Part shown: positions 50,010 through 58,852 of the stretch, piece after piece
Layout: the number at the start of each line of letters is the position of its first letter
Numbering within the stretch: position 1 is the first letter of the stretch
Assembly: GCF_039522605.1 (NCBI RefSeq)
Contig: NZ_BAAADS010000009.1
Span: forward strand, 1 to 64,000
DNA from: Lentibacillus siamensis
GTDB taxonomy: Bacteria > Bacillota > Bacilli > Bacillales > Amphibacillaceae
Length of the DNA: 64,000 bases
Direction: 5' to 3'
Position numbers and translations under genes: made by a program
Notes under the pieces: model-generated
What the model saw: the letters and a program-made list of their open reading frames with translations, nothing else
What the model was told of the DNA's origin: nothing
The model's database searches: none

Positions 50010-51170
50010 GTGTCTGGAGCACTCGAAAATATCAAAGTGCTTGATTTGTCGCGCGTGCTCGCAGGTCCGTACTGTACGATGATTCTTGGCGATCTTGGTG
50101 CGGAAGTCATTAAAGTGGAAGCTCCCGGTGGAAGTGATGAAACCCGGAAATGGGGGCCCCCTTTTCAAAATGATGTCAGTGCTTACTACCTTTGTGCAAA
50201 CCGGAACAAAAAAAGCATCACGGTGGATTTAAAGAGTGATGAAGGTGTAGAGATTATTAAATCACTCGTAAATGAAAGCGATGTCATCATTAATAACTTT
50301 AAATCAGGAACAATGGAACGGTTCGGCATTGACTACGATACGCTCGCCAAAATAAACCCGGGTATTGTGTACTGCTCGATTACCGGGTTCGGGGAGACTG
50401 GTCCCTACAAGGATTTTCCCGGTTATGATTTTATTATCCAGGCAATGAGTGGGTTGATGAGCATTACCGGTGACAAGGAATCCGGTCCACAAAAGCTCGG
50501 TGTGGCCATTACGGATATTTTAACAGGGTTGTACGCATGCGTTGGAATTCAGGGCGCACTGCTGGAACGAACACAATCCGGCAAAGGACAAAAGCTGGAC
50601 ATTTCCCTTTACGATGCTGCTGTAAGTTCGCTCGTAAATATTGGCAGCAACTATTTGATGTCCGGAAAAATTCCGGCGCGGCTTGGCAATCATCATGCCA
50701 ACATTGTTCCTTACCAGACATTTCAGACCATGGATGGGGAGATGGTAATTGCTGTTGGCAACGATAATCAGTTCAACATGCTTTGCACGCTCCTGGGCAA
50801 ACCGGAATATGCAGCGGATGAACGTTTCCAGACCAACCCGGATCGTGTGGCAAACCGTGATGTATTAATTCCGCTATTGCAAGATGAATTTTTACAAAAA
50901 CCGACCGACTACTGGCAGGAAAAGTGTCAGGAAAACAAAATCCCATGCGGGCCGATTCAGACGATTGATGAGGTGGCGGACGATCCGCAGCTGAATGCAC
51001 GCGACATGTTTATCAAAAGCGAGCATCCTACTGCGGGGCCGATTCAAATGATTGGCAGTCCATTGAAATTATCACGGTCACCATTCCAGCTGAATCATCA
51101 TCCGCCAGACCCCGGAGAACATACAGAGGAAATTTTAAACCAATTAGGCTTAACCAACAAAAATAATTAG
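50010..51170 (+). CDS. CaiB/BaiF family (class III) CoA-transferase
   Basis: A 386-residue CoA-transferase that moves CoA between carboxylic acids. Landmarks: LDLSRVLAGPYCTMILGDLGAEVIKVE, RNKKSITVDLKS, the SITGFGETGPY strand and GYDFIIQAMSGLMSITG (the aspartate in PGYDFI is the catalytic position in the family). Start is GTG (MSGALENI) with GAGGAG seven bases upstream; an ATG 11 codons earlier precedes that site. It is co-transcribed with the acyl-CoA dehydrogenase 12 bases downstream. In other organisms this pair (for example gcdG-gcdH of Pseudomonas) acts on glutarate, which I suggest here as one option. Confidence 0.88.
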   Translation: MSGALENIKVLDLSRVLAGPYCTMILGDLGAEVIKVEAPGGSDETRKWGPPFQNDVSAYYLCANRNKKSITVDLKSDEGVEIIKSLVNESDVIINNFKSGTMERFGIDYDTLAKINPGIVYCSITGFGETGPYKDFPGYDFIIQAMSGLMSITGDKESGPQKLGVAITDILTGLYACVGIQGALLERTQSGKGQKLDISLYDAAVSSLVNIGSNYLMSGKIPARLGNHHANIVPYQTFQTMDGEMVIAVGNDNQFNMLCTLLGKPEYAADERFQTNPDRVANRDVLIPLLQDEFLQKPTDYWQEKCQENKIPCGPIQTIDEVADDPQLNARDMFIKSEHPTAGPIQMIGSPLKLSRSPFQLNHHPPDPGEHTEEILNQLGLTNKNN

Positions 51171-51181
51171 GAGTTGATACA

Positions 51182-52372
51182 ATGGATTTTAATTTCTCAG
51201 AGGAACAGGAAATGCTCAGAAATACCGTCAGAAGCTTTGTCGATAAGGAGATCATGCCAAATATCGCGGAATGGGACAGGGAAGGAAAATTTGACCCAGC
51301 TATTATGGGACGGCTCGCCAACCTCGGCTTAATGGGCGTCTGTATCCCGGAAAGATACGGCGGCAGCGGCATGGATTATAATTCACTTGCCATTGTATGT
51401 GAAGAACTGGAGCGCGGCGATACAGCTTTCCGTACTTCTGTATCTGTTCATACAGGCTTAAACAGCATGTCCATTTTACAGTGGGGAACGGAAGAACAAA
51501 AGCAGAAATACCTAACCCCACAGGCAAAAGGTGAAAAAGTTGGCGCCTTTGGACTGACCGAACCTGGTGCCGGCTCTGATGTTGTCGCATTGCGAACCAC
51601 TGCTAAAAAAGACGGTGATCATTATATTTTAAACGGGCAAAAATCATGGATCTCACTCTGTGACAGTGCCGACCATTTTCTGGTTTTTGCGTATACCGAC
51701 AAGGAGAAAAAACACCACGGGATTTCAGCATTTATTGTAGAGCGGACGTTTGAAGGCTTCTCCTCAAAAGCGACGAAAGGAAAACTCGGAATTCGTTCCG
51801 GAAATACCGGGGAATTATTTTTTGACAATGTAAAAGTGCCGAAAGAAAACCTGCTTGGTGAGGAAGGTGAAGGCTTCAAGATTGCAATGGCCTCATTGGA
51901 CAATGGCAGATTCACCGTTGCCGCCGGTGCAGTCGGGCAAATCAGAGCATGCCTTGAAGCAAGCGTAAAATACTGTCATGAGCGGGAAACGTTTGGAAAG
52001 CCGATCGGTCAGCATCAGCTCGTGAAACAGATGATCGCCAACATGGAAGCAGGGCTGCAAATGAGCAGTTTACTCGTCTATCGTGCTGGTGAATTAAAAA
52101 ATGAAGGAAAGCGGAACACACGCGAAACATCTATCGCCAAATGGCAGGCATGTGATTTTGCCAACAAAGCTGCCGATGATGCTGTTCAGGTGCACGGTGC
52201 ATATGGATATTCCGATGAATACCCGGTTGAACGGTACTTGCGCAACTCAAAAGCTCCGGTTATTTACGAGGGAACACGTGAAGTTCACACGTTAATGCAG
52301 GCGGATTATGTCCTTGGTTATCGTCAGGATAAACAACTGAACAACATGCTGCCAGCTTGGGAAGGAAAATAA
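51182..52372 (+). CDS. Acyl-CoA dehydrogenase family protein
   Basis: A 396-residue flavin dehydrogenase introducing a trans-2 double bond into acyl-CoA. Signatures: GAFGLTEPGAGSD and the C-terminal catalytic base E363 in APVIYEGTREVHTL. The HTLMQADYVLGYR tail departs from the usual EIQRLVIAR of short-chain enzymes and is nearer the glutaryl-CoA dehydrogenase type, though not diagnostic. TAGGAG precedes the ATG, 12 bases after the CoA-transferase. No ETF genes are nearby. Confidence 0.88.
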   Translation: MDFNFSEEQEMLRNTVRSFVDKEIMPNIAEWDREGKFDPAIMGRLANLGLMGVCIPERYGGSGMDYNSLAIVCEELERGDTAFRTSVSVHTGLNSMSILQWGTEEQKQKYLTPQAKGEKVGAFGLTEPGAGSDVVALRTTAKKDGDHYILNGQKSWISLCDSADHFLVFAYTDKEKKHHGISAFIVERTFEGFSSKATKGKLGIRSGNTGELFFDNVKVPKENLLGEEGEGFKIAMASLDNGRFTVAAGAVGQIRACLEASVKYCHERETFGKPIGQHQLVKQMIANMEAGLQMSSLLVYRAGELKNEGKRNTRETSIAKWQACDFANKAADDAVQVHGAYGYSDEYPVERYLRNSKAPVIYEGTREVHTLMQADYVLGYRQDKQLNNMLPAWEGK

Positions 52373-52408
52373 ATTCCAGGGATTTTTTCATGTATTTTGA
52401 ACGAAACA

Positions 52409-52438
52409 AAGCGTATTTCTATTAATGGAAATACGCTT
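52409..52438 (+). terminator. Hairpin after the acyl-CoA dehydrogenase gene
   Basis: AAGCGTATTTC and GAAATACGCTT form an 11-pair stem. There is no T-run, so it may stabilise the mRNA 3' end rather than terminate. Confidence 0.5.
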
Positions 52439-52550
52439 AAGTTCGATGCGCAAAAAACTGATACCGTCTATAACCCGCGTATCCGAAAAACTGGTATACG
52501 GAATAGTCGGTGTCAATGGCGTATTGCCAGCACTGGCTAAGGAAGCTAGA

Positions 52551-52949
52551 TCACTCTGGTAAATTCAGCTGCCAGGATATGCCAAACTGATCATTCAACC
52601 ATCCGAACTTTTTGCTGAATCCATAGTTATCTATTGGCATGAGTGCTATGCCATTTTGCATCATTTTATGATAAAGAGTGTCGATTTCTTCTTCGGTTTC
52701 ACACGTAAGATAGATAGAAAAAGACGGTGTAAATGTAAACTCATGATCAATATGACTGTCGATACACATGAATTCCTGTCCCTTTAACGAGAATACAGCC
52801 TGCATAACTGTACCTTCTTCACCAGGACCCTCAACCCCGTATCGAGTAATGCTTTTAATTTCAGAATCCTCAATGAGTGATGTATAGTAGTTTATGGCTT
52901 CTTCTGCCCTGCCACCTTGAAACATTAAAAACGGTGTAACTTTTTCCAT
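52551..52949 (-). CDS. VOC (PhnB-like) family protein
   Basis: A 132-residue glyoxalase/dioxygenase-fold protein. KVTPFLMFQGGRAEEAINYYTSLIEDSEI (landmark TPFLMFQGGRAEEAI) and the end FGWLNDQFGISWQL are typical of the PhnB/3-demethylubiquinone-methyltransferase-like group. Activity unknown. AAAGGATG lies before the ATG. The first of four small independent minus-strand genes that separate the two catabolic segments. Confidence 0.85.
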   Translation of the reverse strand: MEKVTPFLMFQGGRAEEAINYYTSLIEDSEIKSITRYGVEGPGEEGTVMQAVFSLKGQEFMCIDSHIDHEFTFTPSFSIYLTCETEEEIDTLYHKMMQNGIALMPIDNYGFSKKFGWLNDQFGISWQLNLPE

Positions 52950-53083
52950 TATAGCGCATCCTTTCCCATGTTTTTTAACCTTCGTATCACTGTTGCTTAT
53001 CTAGTCGTCTATAACAAAATGCCACTAGAGCAATGCTGACGCCGTTTCTTATTATAATTAAGCGCCTGAATATCTGACAACGA

Positions 53084-53599
53084 CTAAGGTTGTTGGTTTT
53101 CAAACCAATTTAACGCCCTCTGTTCCAATTCCTTCACGAAAGATTTTTTTGCTTTGCTGTAAAAAGATGTATCATCATATCGTTGGGCCAGTTCCTCTTT
53201 CAAGCATTTATATCTTTCAATTTCATCGGAATGTGTTCTTAAATAATCTCGTAAAATCAGATGTCGTTTAATTTGAGGGTTGTCATACTGATAAACATGA
53301 ATATGATGGGTTCTGTTCTCTCCACCTTTGCGAAATAATCGTCTCCCTTGTATCCCCCATTCACCAGCAACATCGTATCCAAGCAAATGCATCTGCTCAT
53401 TAAATGAATCGATTTTCTTAATATCTTTCACAAGACACATCATATCAATAACAGGCTTTGCCTTCATGCCTGGAACAGAGGTGCTTCCAAAATGTTCAAA
53501 TTTGATTATTTCATCCCCGAATATTCCTTTTAAAAATTGAGCCTCATCCTGAAACATGTGACCCCAATTTTTATCATACTCTGACAGTCGAACTTTCAA
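53084..53599 (-). CDS. GrpB family protein (UPF0157)
   Basis: A 171-residue GrpB/UPF0157 protein with a nucleotidyltransferase-like core: FEHFGSTSVPGMKAKPVIDMM contains the GSTSVPG...D pattern. Function not established. The start is taken as TTG (LKVRLSEYDKNW) because AAGGGG lies seven bases upstream; an ATG 19 codons earlier has no ribosome site and its extra residues are not typical of the family. Confidence 0.82.
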   Translation of the reverse strand: MKVRLSEYDKNWGHMFQDEAQFLKGIFGDEIIKFEHFGSTSVPGMKAKPVIDMMCLVKDIKKIDSFNEQMHLLGYDVAGEWGIQGRRLFRKGGENRTHHIHVYQYDNPQIKRHLILRDYLRTHSDEIERYKCLKEELAQRYDDTSFYSKAKKSFVKELEQRALNWFENQQP

Positions 53600-53705
53600 A
53601 TAAATACCCCTTGGCACAGTACTTTCATTTGATAATGCCTTTAAGCACAATCCCATTCTTCATTTCCAAATTACTTCAGTATCTTCGCCCCGTTGCAGAA
53701 CAGTA

Positions 53706-54050
53706 TTACCTGTCTAACTTAATAGATATTGCTAATGTACCCCACTTCTTTTCTTTTTCCGGAGTATATATTTTATATGTATTTTCCACCATTTCTTCAA
53801 CAGAGCCGCCAGCAGCATCTAAATCCATCGACGGGATATCCTCATACATTTCTTTGAATGTATGATAGACTTTTAAACCTATAACTTTCACTATTAAAGT
53901 ATCATTTTCGTCAGGAACTTTAACAAAGTCAATTTTATCTCCAATTTTTAATTTTCTTCTCTTTTCGTCATTCAAACGTACTTCGACTGTTTTTCTGCCT
54001 GATTTTATTGAGTTAAATGGTGTTTCAAATAATCTCATCTTGTGAATCAC
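53706..54050 (-). CDS. ASCH-domain protein
   Basis: A 114-residue protein with the ASCH (PUA-like) fold: landmarks FNSIKSGRKTVEVRLNDEKRRKLKIGDKIDFV in which GRKTVEVR and KIGDKIDF are the core. ASCH proteins bind RNA or act as small nucleases or deaminase-like enzymes; YqfB is one relative. Start is GTG with only a weak site (GGGTGAT), so it could begin at the ATG four codons later. Monocistronic. Confidence 0.78.
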   Translation of the reverse strand: MIHKMRLFETPFNSIKSGRKTVEVRLNDEKRRKLKIGDKIDFVKVPDENDTLIVKVIGLKVYHTFKEMYEDIPSMDLDAAGGSVEEMVENTYKIYTPEKEKKWGTLAISIKLDR

Positions 54051-54200
54051 GATTTATCACCCGTAACGTTACTATTTTTCTACTTGACCTATACAATACT
54101 CAATTTAAAAACGCTATAACCTTCATTGAAAATACTGACCACTCATTTAGCTTGCATTTCCAATCAATAAGCCAAATGATGTAATACGCACCAATCCTTA

Positions 54201-54722
54201 TTAACGTATAGCGCCTGATTGTTTTAAATATAGGTAAAGACCATAATCTGTTGGTACAGAAGCATAACCCATCTGTCTTAGCATAGCTGTAATATTACCA
54301 CGATGATATGTTCCATGGTTAACGACATGAGGGACTTGCTCGAACACACTGGTTTCCATGATGTCACCATTCGGATTCGCAATCTTGAGGGACTTATCTG
54401 AACTTTCCAATTGGCTAAAGAACAACCTATATCGCTCTGATAGATTAAGAAACATCGCTTCCATTTCCTCTAAGTTTTTTGACTCCGTTTCTTCTTTTAA
54501 TTGCTTTTGCAACTCCAATGAATAACCCATCTCCTTACCGGAAAAAACCTCTATCCAGCCGAGATCAGAAAGATAAACGTGAGCTAAAACACTAGATATC
54601 GAGGAAAATACACTCTGAATTTCTTTATAATACACATCCTTTGGAAGCTCTTTTAGTCGATTGAAAATTTGTCCATTTGCCCATTTATTATACTCATATA
54701 ACTTTAATTCAAGCCGTTCCAT
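54201..54722 (-). CDS. DinB family protein
   Basis: A 173-residue four-helix DinB/YfiT-type protein. Possible metal ligands are the histidines in VLAHVYLSDLGW, HVVNHGTYHRGNI. In Bacillus such proteins are thought to be metal-dependent thiol transferases (bacillithiol-linked). AAAGGAAG precedes the ATG. Monocistronic. Confidence 0.87.
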   Translation of the reverse strand: MERLELKLYEYNKWANGQIFNRLKELPKDVYYKEIQSVFSSISSVLAHVYLSDLGWIEVFSGKEMGYSLELQKQLKEETESKNLEEMEAMFLNLSERYRLFFSQLESSDKSLKIANPNGDIMETSVFEQVPHVVNHGTYHRGNITAMLRQMGYASVPTDYGLYLYLKQSGAIR

Positions 54723-54870
54723 TTAATTTTTCTTCCTTTCATCTTTAATCTAACGCCAGTTCAATTATACACTACTACTTTTATTAATAGTAAAATGAAA
54801 ATAGATTTACCCTTTTTAAGTTCTTTCAAATAATTACCTCCCACCAGAAAATAACAACTGGTGAGAGGTT

Positions 54871-55182
54871 TTATTTTTTGGCAAACTCATCATATTGTTT
54901 ATACAAATCTTTTAAGGCCGATTCTAATGCATTTCCGGCTTTTCCAAGATAATGCTCTTTTACCACCTGGACAGGCTCATCAATTCCATCCTGCAGACTG
55001 TGCCCTCTCAGGAGTTGCTGTACAAACTCACGGCCGTGCAGCGTTGCAAGTGTACAGCCAGCTGTTACGATCACACCATATTTCTTATCAATTTCAGCGG
55101 TAATCGTTAATGTTTCATAAATACTTTTGGCTGCCATACCGGATGGGAGCCGTGCATGTCCAGCAATAAATACGGTATTCAT
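54871..55182 (-). CDS. DUF3870 protein
   Basis: A 103-residue soluble protein of the DUF3870 family (TVFIAGHARLPSGMAAKSIYETLTITAEID, landmarks GHARLPSG and VTAGCTLATLHGREF). The family has no known function. It begins 21 bases after the IclR gene and is the last gene of the minus-strand catabolic cluster, so it may belong to the same pathway. Start MNTVFI has GAGGTGG upstream. A hairpin (54839-54863) overlaps its 3' end but has no T-run on this strand. Confidence 0.82.
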   Translation of the reverse strand: MNTVFIAGHARLPSGMAAKSIYETLTITAEIDKKYGVIVTAGCTLATLHGREFVQQLLRGHSLQDGIDEPVQVVKEHYLGKAGNALESALKDLYKQYDEFAKK

Positions 55183-55203
55183 TAGTAGATCCACCTCTCA
55201 CCT

Positions 55204-55968
55204 TTAAAAATCAGACCTTTTGTAACCAAGTTGTCCGGAAATCGCTTTTGCAGTTTGTTTTGACTTTGTTTTTATCCACTCCAGATTTTCACCTTCAAAA
55301 TGACTGGACAAACCGCTGACAGCCAGGGCAGCAACAACCTCATTGCGATAATCATATACCGGATAGGAAATACCGGTTGTATCGGCATCCTGCTCCCCGA
55401 TACTATAAGCATACCTGTTTTCGCGGATTTTTTCCAATTGATCTATTAATTCCTGTTTATCAACTGATTGATTGTTCCGATAAAAGGTGTCTGCAGCCAA
55501 AATCTCATGCTGCTGTTCCGGCGGCAAATTTGCCAGCAGCATTTTGGGGCCAGATCCTGCATACAAAGGTGAGCTTTTGCCAACTCGTGTGTTAAGACGA
55601 AGCGCTCTGGAACTGTCCACTTTTTCAATGTATGTGGCTTCATTCTGATTCACAATAACCAGGTGGATTACTTCGTTAATTTCCTGAGCCAGTTGTTGCA
55701 TGTACGGCAACGCGATGGTTCGTACCTCGAGCTGATCCGAGACAATTTGCCCCAGTTCAAGCAGTTTCAGACCAAGGCGATACCTGCTGTCATGCTCATT
55801 TTCTTTTGTTTTGTATAAAACATCACTTTCTTCCAGTGCAGCTAACAGCCGATATGCTGTCGGCTTTGGAATATCTGCTTTAGTCGCTATTTCTCGTAAC
55901 GTCAATTCCGGTGTATCCACCGAAAAAAAGTTGAGTAGTTTTAAAGCCTTCATCACACTCTGGTTCAT
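55204..55968 (-). CDS. IclR family transcriptional regulator
   Basis: A 254-residue regulator: N-terminal winged helix (ELTLREIATKADIPKPTAYRLLAALEESDVL; landmark PKPTAYRLL) and a C-terminal effector domain (YIEKVDSSRALRLNTRVGKSSPLYAGSGPKMLLA). IclR proteins sense small organic acids or aromatic catabolites. It is encoded inside the catabolic cluster and the perfect palindrome in the leader of the first gene (61735-61749) resembles IclR operators. AAGGAG precedes the ATG. Confidence 0.92.
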   Translation of the reverse strand: MNQSVMKALKLLNFFSVDTPELTLREIATKADIPKPTAYRLLAALEESDVLYKTKENEHDSRYRLGLKLLELGQIVSDQLEVRTIALPYMQQLAQEINEVIHLVIVNQNEATYIEKVDSSRALRLNTRVGKSSPLYAGSGPKMLLANLPPEQQHEILAADTFYRNNQSVDKQELIDQLEKIRENRYAYSIGEQDADTTGISYPVYDYRNEVVAALAVSGLSSHFEGENLEWIKTKSKQTAKAISGQLGYKRSDF

Positions 55969-56051
55969 AGTAGGTACTCCTTGCTGTAATTTCTTCTGTA
56001 TTTATAGAAAGTTGAGGCTGCCGCAATAAAGGACAACCTCAATTTCATTAA

Positions 56052-57227
56052 TTAAATGCTGACTTTATCTTTTTCGGCTGTTAGTTCTGATTCGTGAATC
56101 ATAACTCCGCGTTTTTCCATTTCCTTCATGTAAGGTTTTCCGGGGACACATTGCTCCGGTGGGAAAACACCTCGTTTTGTAATGGTGCCATTTCCAATCA
56201 TCTGAGCGACTGCCGAAATAGTATTTGCGGTTGCTCTAGCCATCGCCGTAACATTGTTTTTCCTGTCTTTATATGTTGTCATTTCATAAACATATGTTTT
56301 CAGTTTTCCGTCTTTTTCTCCGCTCACTTTTATCCTCAGCAGCACCGCATCATCTTTATCCTTCAAATCGACAATCGGGTCAAGCACTTTTAAAAGTACT
56401 TCCCTCGGATTGACTGTTTGCCCGTTTACATCCACTTCATAATCCATGCGGGTTAAATTCAGATCGACAAGCAGTTTGAATTTTTCGGCATGACCCGGAT
56501 ACCGAATTGTTTTGTATTCCAGCGTTTTTAATTGCGGATACGAGATAGATAGTGTTGATGTTCCCCCTGATGTGTGAAAAGCTTCAAGCGGACCAAATTT
56601 TTCAAAGTGTACCCGCTCCACTTCAGATAAAGATGAAATTTCCTGTTTGATTCCATCACGAATAATCAGGGCGGGATCTGTATAATGATCAAATACCCCT
56701 TCCATGGAAAATACGTGATTATACTCAAATGGCGGTTCCGGCCGAACAGGAATGCCACCGACATATAATTTAATTTCTTCCAGTTTATCAAGTTGGCCGG
56801 CACCATGACCGGACAGAATATTGATCATGCCGGGTGCAACACCCAAGTCTGGAATAAGCGTAACACCAGCTTCAGCAGCTTCTTCCTTCAGTTCCAGAAC
56901 ACGATCGGTCATATGGCCAATGTGACCGCCTAAATCGACCGAATTCACGCCAACTTTAATGGCTGTTTTAGCGACAACTTCATTAAATGAATAGAATAAC
57001 GCATTGATAATAACGTCAAACTGGCGCATATAGTTTGCAAGATCCTGTTCATCTTTGGCATTCACTTTATAAGCTGTCAATTTAGGGGAATTCAACTGTT
57101 CACATACTTGTTGTGCCCTTTCCAGATCAATATCCGCCAAACCGACAGCGGTAACTCCATCACTTCCTGCCAAATCCCGTGCTGCTTCTTTCCCCATTAA
57201 TCCGGATCCCAATACACCTATTTTCAT
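56052..57227 (-). CDS. Saccharopine dehydrogenase family protein
   Basis: A 391-residue NAD(P)-dependent enzyme with the Rossmann motif GVLGSGLMGKEAARDL and the family's GVNSVDLGGH and LIPDLGVAPGMINIL. Family members include saccharopine reductase and lysine 6-dehydrogenase, whose size (about 380-390) fits here. The exact substrate is not fixed by sequence. It starts at the ATG at 57227 with GGAGTGG upstream. A 107-base gap with a GC-rich hairpin separates it from the aldehyde dehydrogenase gene. Confidence 0.88.
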   Translation of the reverse strand: MKIGVLGSGLMGKEAARDLAGSDGVTAVGLADIDLERAQQVCEQLNSPKLTAYKVNAKDEQDLANYMRQFDVIINALFYSFNEVVAKTAIKVGVNSVDLGGHIGHMTDRVLELKEEAAEAGVTLIPDLGVAPGMINILSGHGAGQLDKLEEIKLYVGGIPVRPEPPFEYNHVFSMEGVFDHYTDPALIIRDGIKQEISSLSEVERVHFEKFGPLEAFHTSGGTSTLSISYPQLKTLEYKTIRYPGHAEKFKLLVDLNLTRMDYEVDVNGQTVNPREVLLKVLDPIVDLKDKDDAVLLRIKVSGEKDGKLKTYVYEMTTYKDRKNNVTAMARATANTISAVAQMIGNGTITKRGVFPPEQCVPGKPYMKEMEKRGVMIHESELTAEKDKVSI

Positions 57228-57295
57228 CAATCATCCACTCCTTCAAATAATTTAATCTGTCTTGGTTGCCCCTTTCTTTGGATAGGTCATTTTTG

Positions 57296-57330
57296 TGCGC
57301 AGGCCGCCACGCTGAACGGGAACCTGCGCT
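57296..57330 (-). other. Intercistronic hairpin in the catabolic operon
   Basis: On the minus strand GCGCAGG and CCTGCGC form a perfect seven-pair stem about 20 bases apart, in the gap between the aldehyde dehydrogenase and saccharopine-dehydrogenase-like genes. There is no clear T-run. It may adjust relative mRNA levels. Confidence 0.45.
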
Positions 57331-57336
57331 TTTTCC

Positions 57337-58836
57337 CTACTCAACATCAATTTGAGCGCGTTGCAGTTTTCCGCTGTAATCGATATAGACAGCTTTCCAC
57401 TCAGTGAATACATCGAGTGCCTGCACCCCTGAGTCACGGTGGCCATTTCCGGTTCCTTTCGTTCCGCCAAATGGCAAATGAATTTCGGCCCCGGTCGTAC
57501 CTGCGTTGACATACACAATCCCTGTATCCAGATCCCGCTGCGCCTGGAACACACGGTTGGCATCCGTTGTAAAGATGGAGCTCGATAGACCGAATGAAAC
57601 GCCGTTGTTTACTTCGATTGCTTCCTCAAAACTTTTCACCGGAATCAACGAAATAACCGGACCGAAGATTTCTTCCTGGGAAATACGCATATCGGCTGTA
57701 CAATCCGTAAACAGGGTTGGTGCAAAATAATGCCCTTCTGCATACTTGCCGTCATCCAGGACATAACCGCCGGCAATCATTTTCGCCCCTTCTTCCTTGC
57801 CAATTTGAATATATTTTTGAATCTTTTCCAGACCAGCCTTATTAATAATCGGACCGACCTTGTTTGATTCATCCAGTCCATCGCCTATGGTAAGTTTTTC
57901 AATTTCAGCAAGCAGACGCTCTTCAAGACGTTCTTTTATATCTTCATGGACAATCACCCTGCTGGCCGCGGTACATCGTTGACCACTCGTTCCATAGGCA
58001 CTCCAGAGAATCCCTTCCACCGCCAGATCAAGGTCAGCATCATCCATAACTGTGATTGCATTTTTACCGCCCATCTCAAGGGATACCTTTTTCAGTTGCT
58101 TGCCGCATTCACTGGCAATATTACGGCCAGTTTCATTGGATCCGGTAAATGAGATAACCCGGATATCATCATGGTGCACCATTGCATCACCAACTGCTGA
58201 TCCCTTGCCAAACACCACATTCAGGACACCTCTTGGCAAGCCGGCTTCCTCAAGAATCTTCGCCAGTTCATAAGCCAAAATCGGAGTTTCAGTCGCTGGT
58301 TTCCAGATAACCGCATTACCGGCAACAATGGCCGGAAAGGATTTCCAAGTAGCAATTGCAATCGGGAAGTTCCAAGGCGTGATAATTCCAACAACGCCAA
58401 CTGGTGCACGCTGACTCATGGAAAATTTATTAGGCAGCTCTGCTGGAGTTGTGTGACCAAACAGACGGCGGCCCTCACCAGCCATATAAAAGGCCATATC
58501 AATACCTTCCTGTACTTCACCGCGTGCCTCTTCAAGCACTTTGCCATTTTCCATCGTCAATAATTGCGCAAGCCGCTCCTTCCGTTCCTTCATCATCTGA
58601 CCTGCCTTAAACAGTACCTCAGCACGCTGAGGAGCAGGTACAAGCGCCCATTTTTTTTGTGCTTTTTTGGCAGTCTGAACCGCCTTATCAACGTCTTCTG
58701 CACCTGAGAGCGGAACGTCAACAATCGTTTTCCCGTTTGCCGGATTGATTACAGCTGTATAATCCTTTCCTTTTACCCATTCGCCATTAATAAAATTTTT
58801 CAGTTTCTCTGTCGTAAGCAGTGCTTCTGTCATCAT
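57337..58836 (-). CDS. Aldehyde dehydrogenase family protein
   Basis: A 499-residue NAD(P)-dependent aldehyde dehydrogenase. Landmarks: ITPWNFPIAIATWK, FTGSNETGRNIA, SLEMGGKNA (catalytic glutamate), TSGQRCTAASR (catalytic cysteine) and EEIFGPVISL. Its overall type is near the succinate/aminoadipate-semialdehyde dehydrogenases. Two adjacent ATGs are possible; GGGAGG precedes the first. It lies 16 bases downstream of the TPP enzyme gene, in the same operon. Confidence 0.9.
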   Translation of the reverse strand: MMTEALLTTEKLKNFINGEWVKGKDYTAVINPANGKTIVDVPLSGAEDVDKAVQTAKKAQKKWALVPAPQRAEVLFKAGQMMKERKERLAQLLTMENGKVLEEARGEVQEGIDMAFYMAGEGRRLFGHTTPAELPNKFSMSQRAPVGVVGIITPWNFPIAIATWKSFPAIVAGNAVIWKPATETPILAYELAKILEEAGLPRGVLNVVFGKGSAVGDAMVHHDDIRVISFTGSNETGRNIASECGKQLKKVSLEMGGKNAITVMDDADLDLAVEGILWSAYGTSGQRCTAASRVIVHEDIKERLEERLLAEIEKLTIGDGLDESNKVGPIINKAGLEKIQKYIQIGKEEGAKMIAGGYVLDDGKYAEGHYFAPTLFTDCTADMRISQEEIFGPVISLIPVKSFEEAIEVNNGVSFGLSSSIFTTDANRVFQAQRDLDTGIVYVNAGTTGAEIHLPFGGTKGTGNGHRDSGVQALDVFTEWKAVYIDYSGKLQRAQIDVE

Positions 58837-58852
58837 AAATACCTCCCAGAAA

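Noticed and set aside
52441..52540. Further phased array after the acyl-CoA dehydrogenase gene
   Set aside because: AAAAACTG and TAYCCG words recur but at irregular steps, with no 21-bp regularity.
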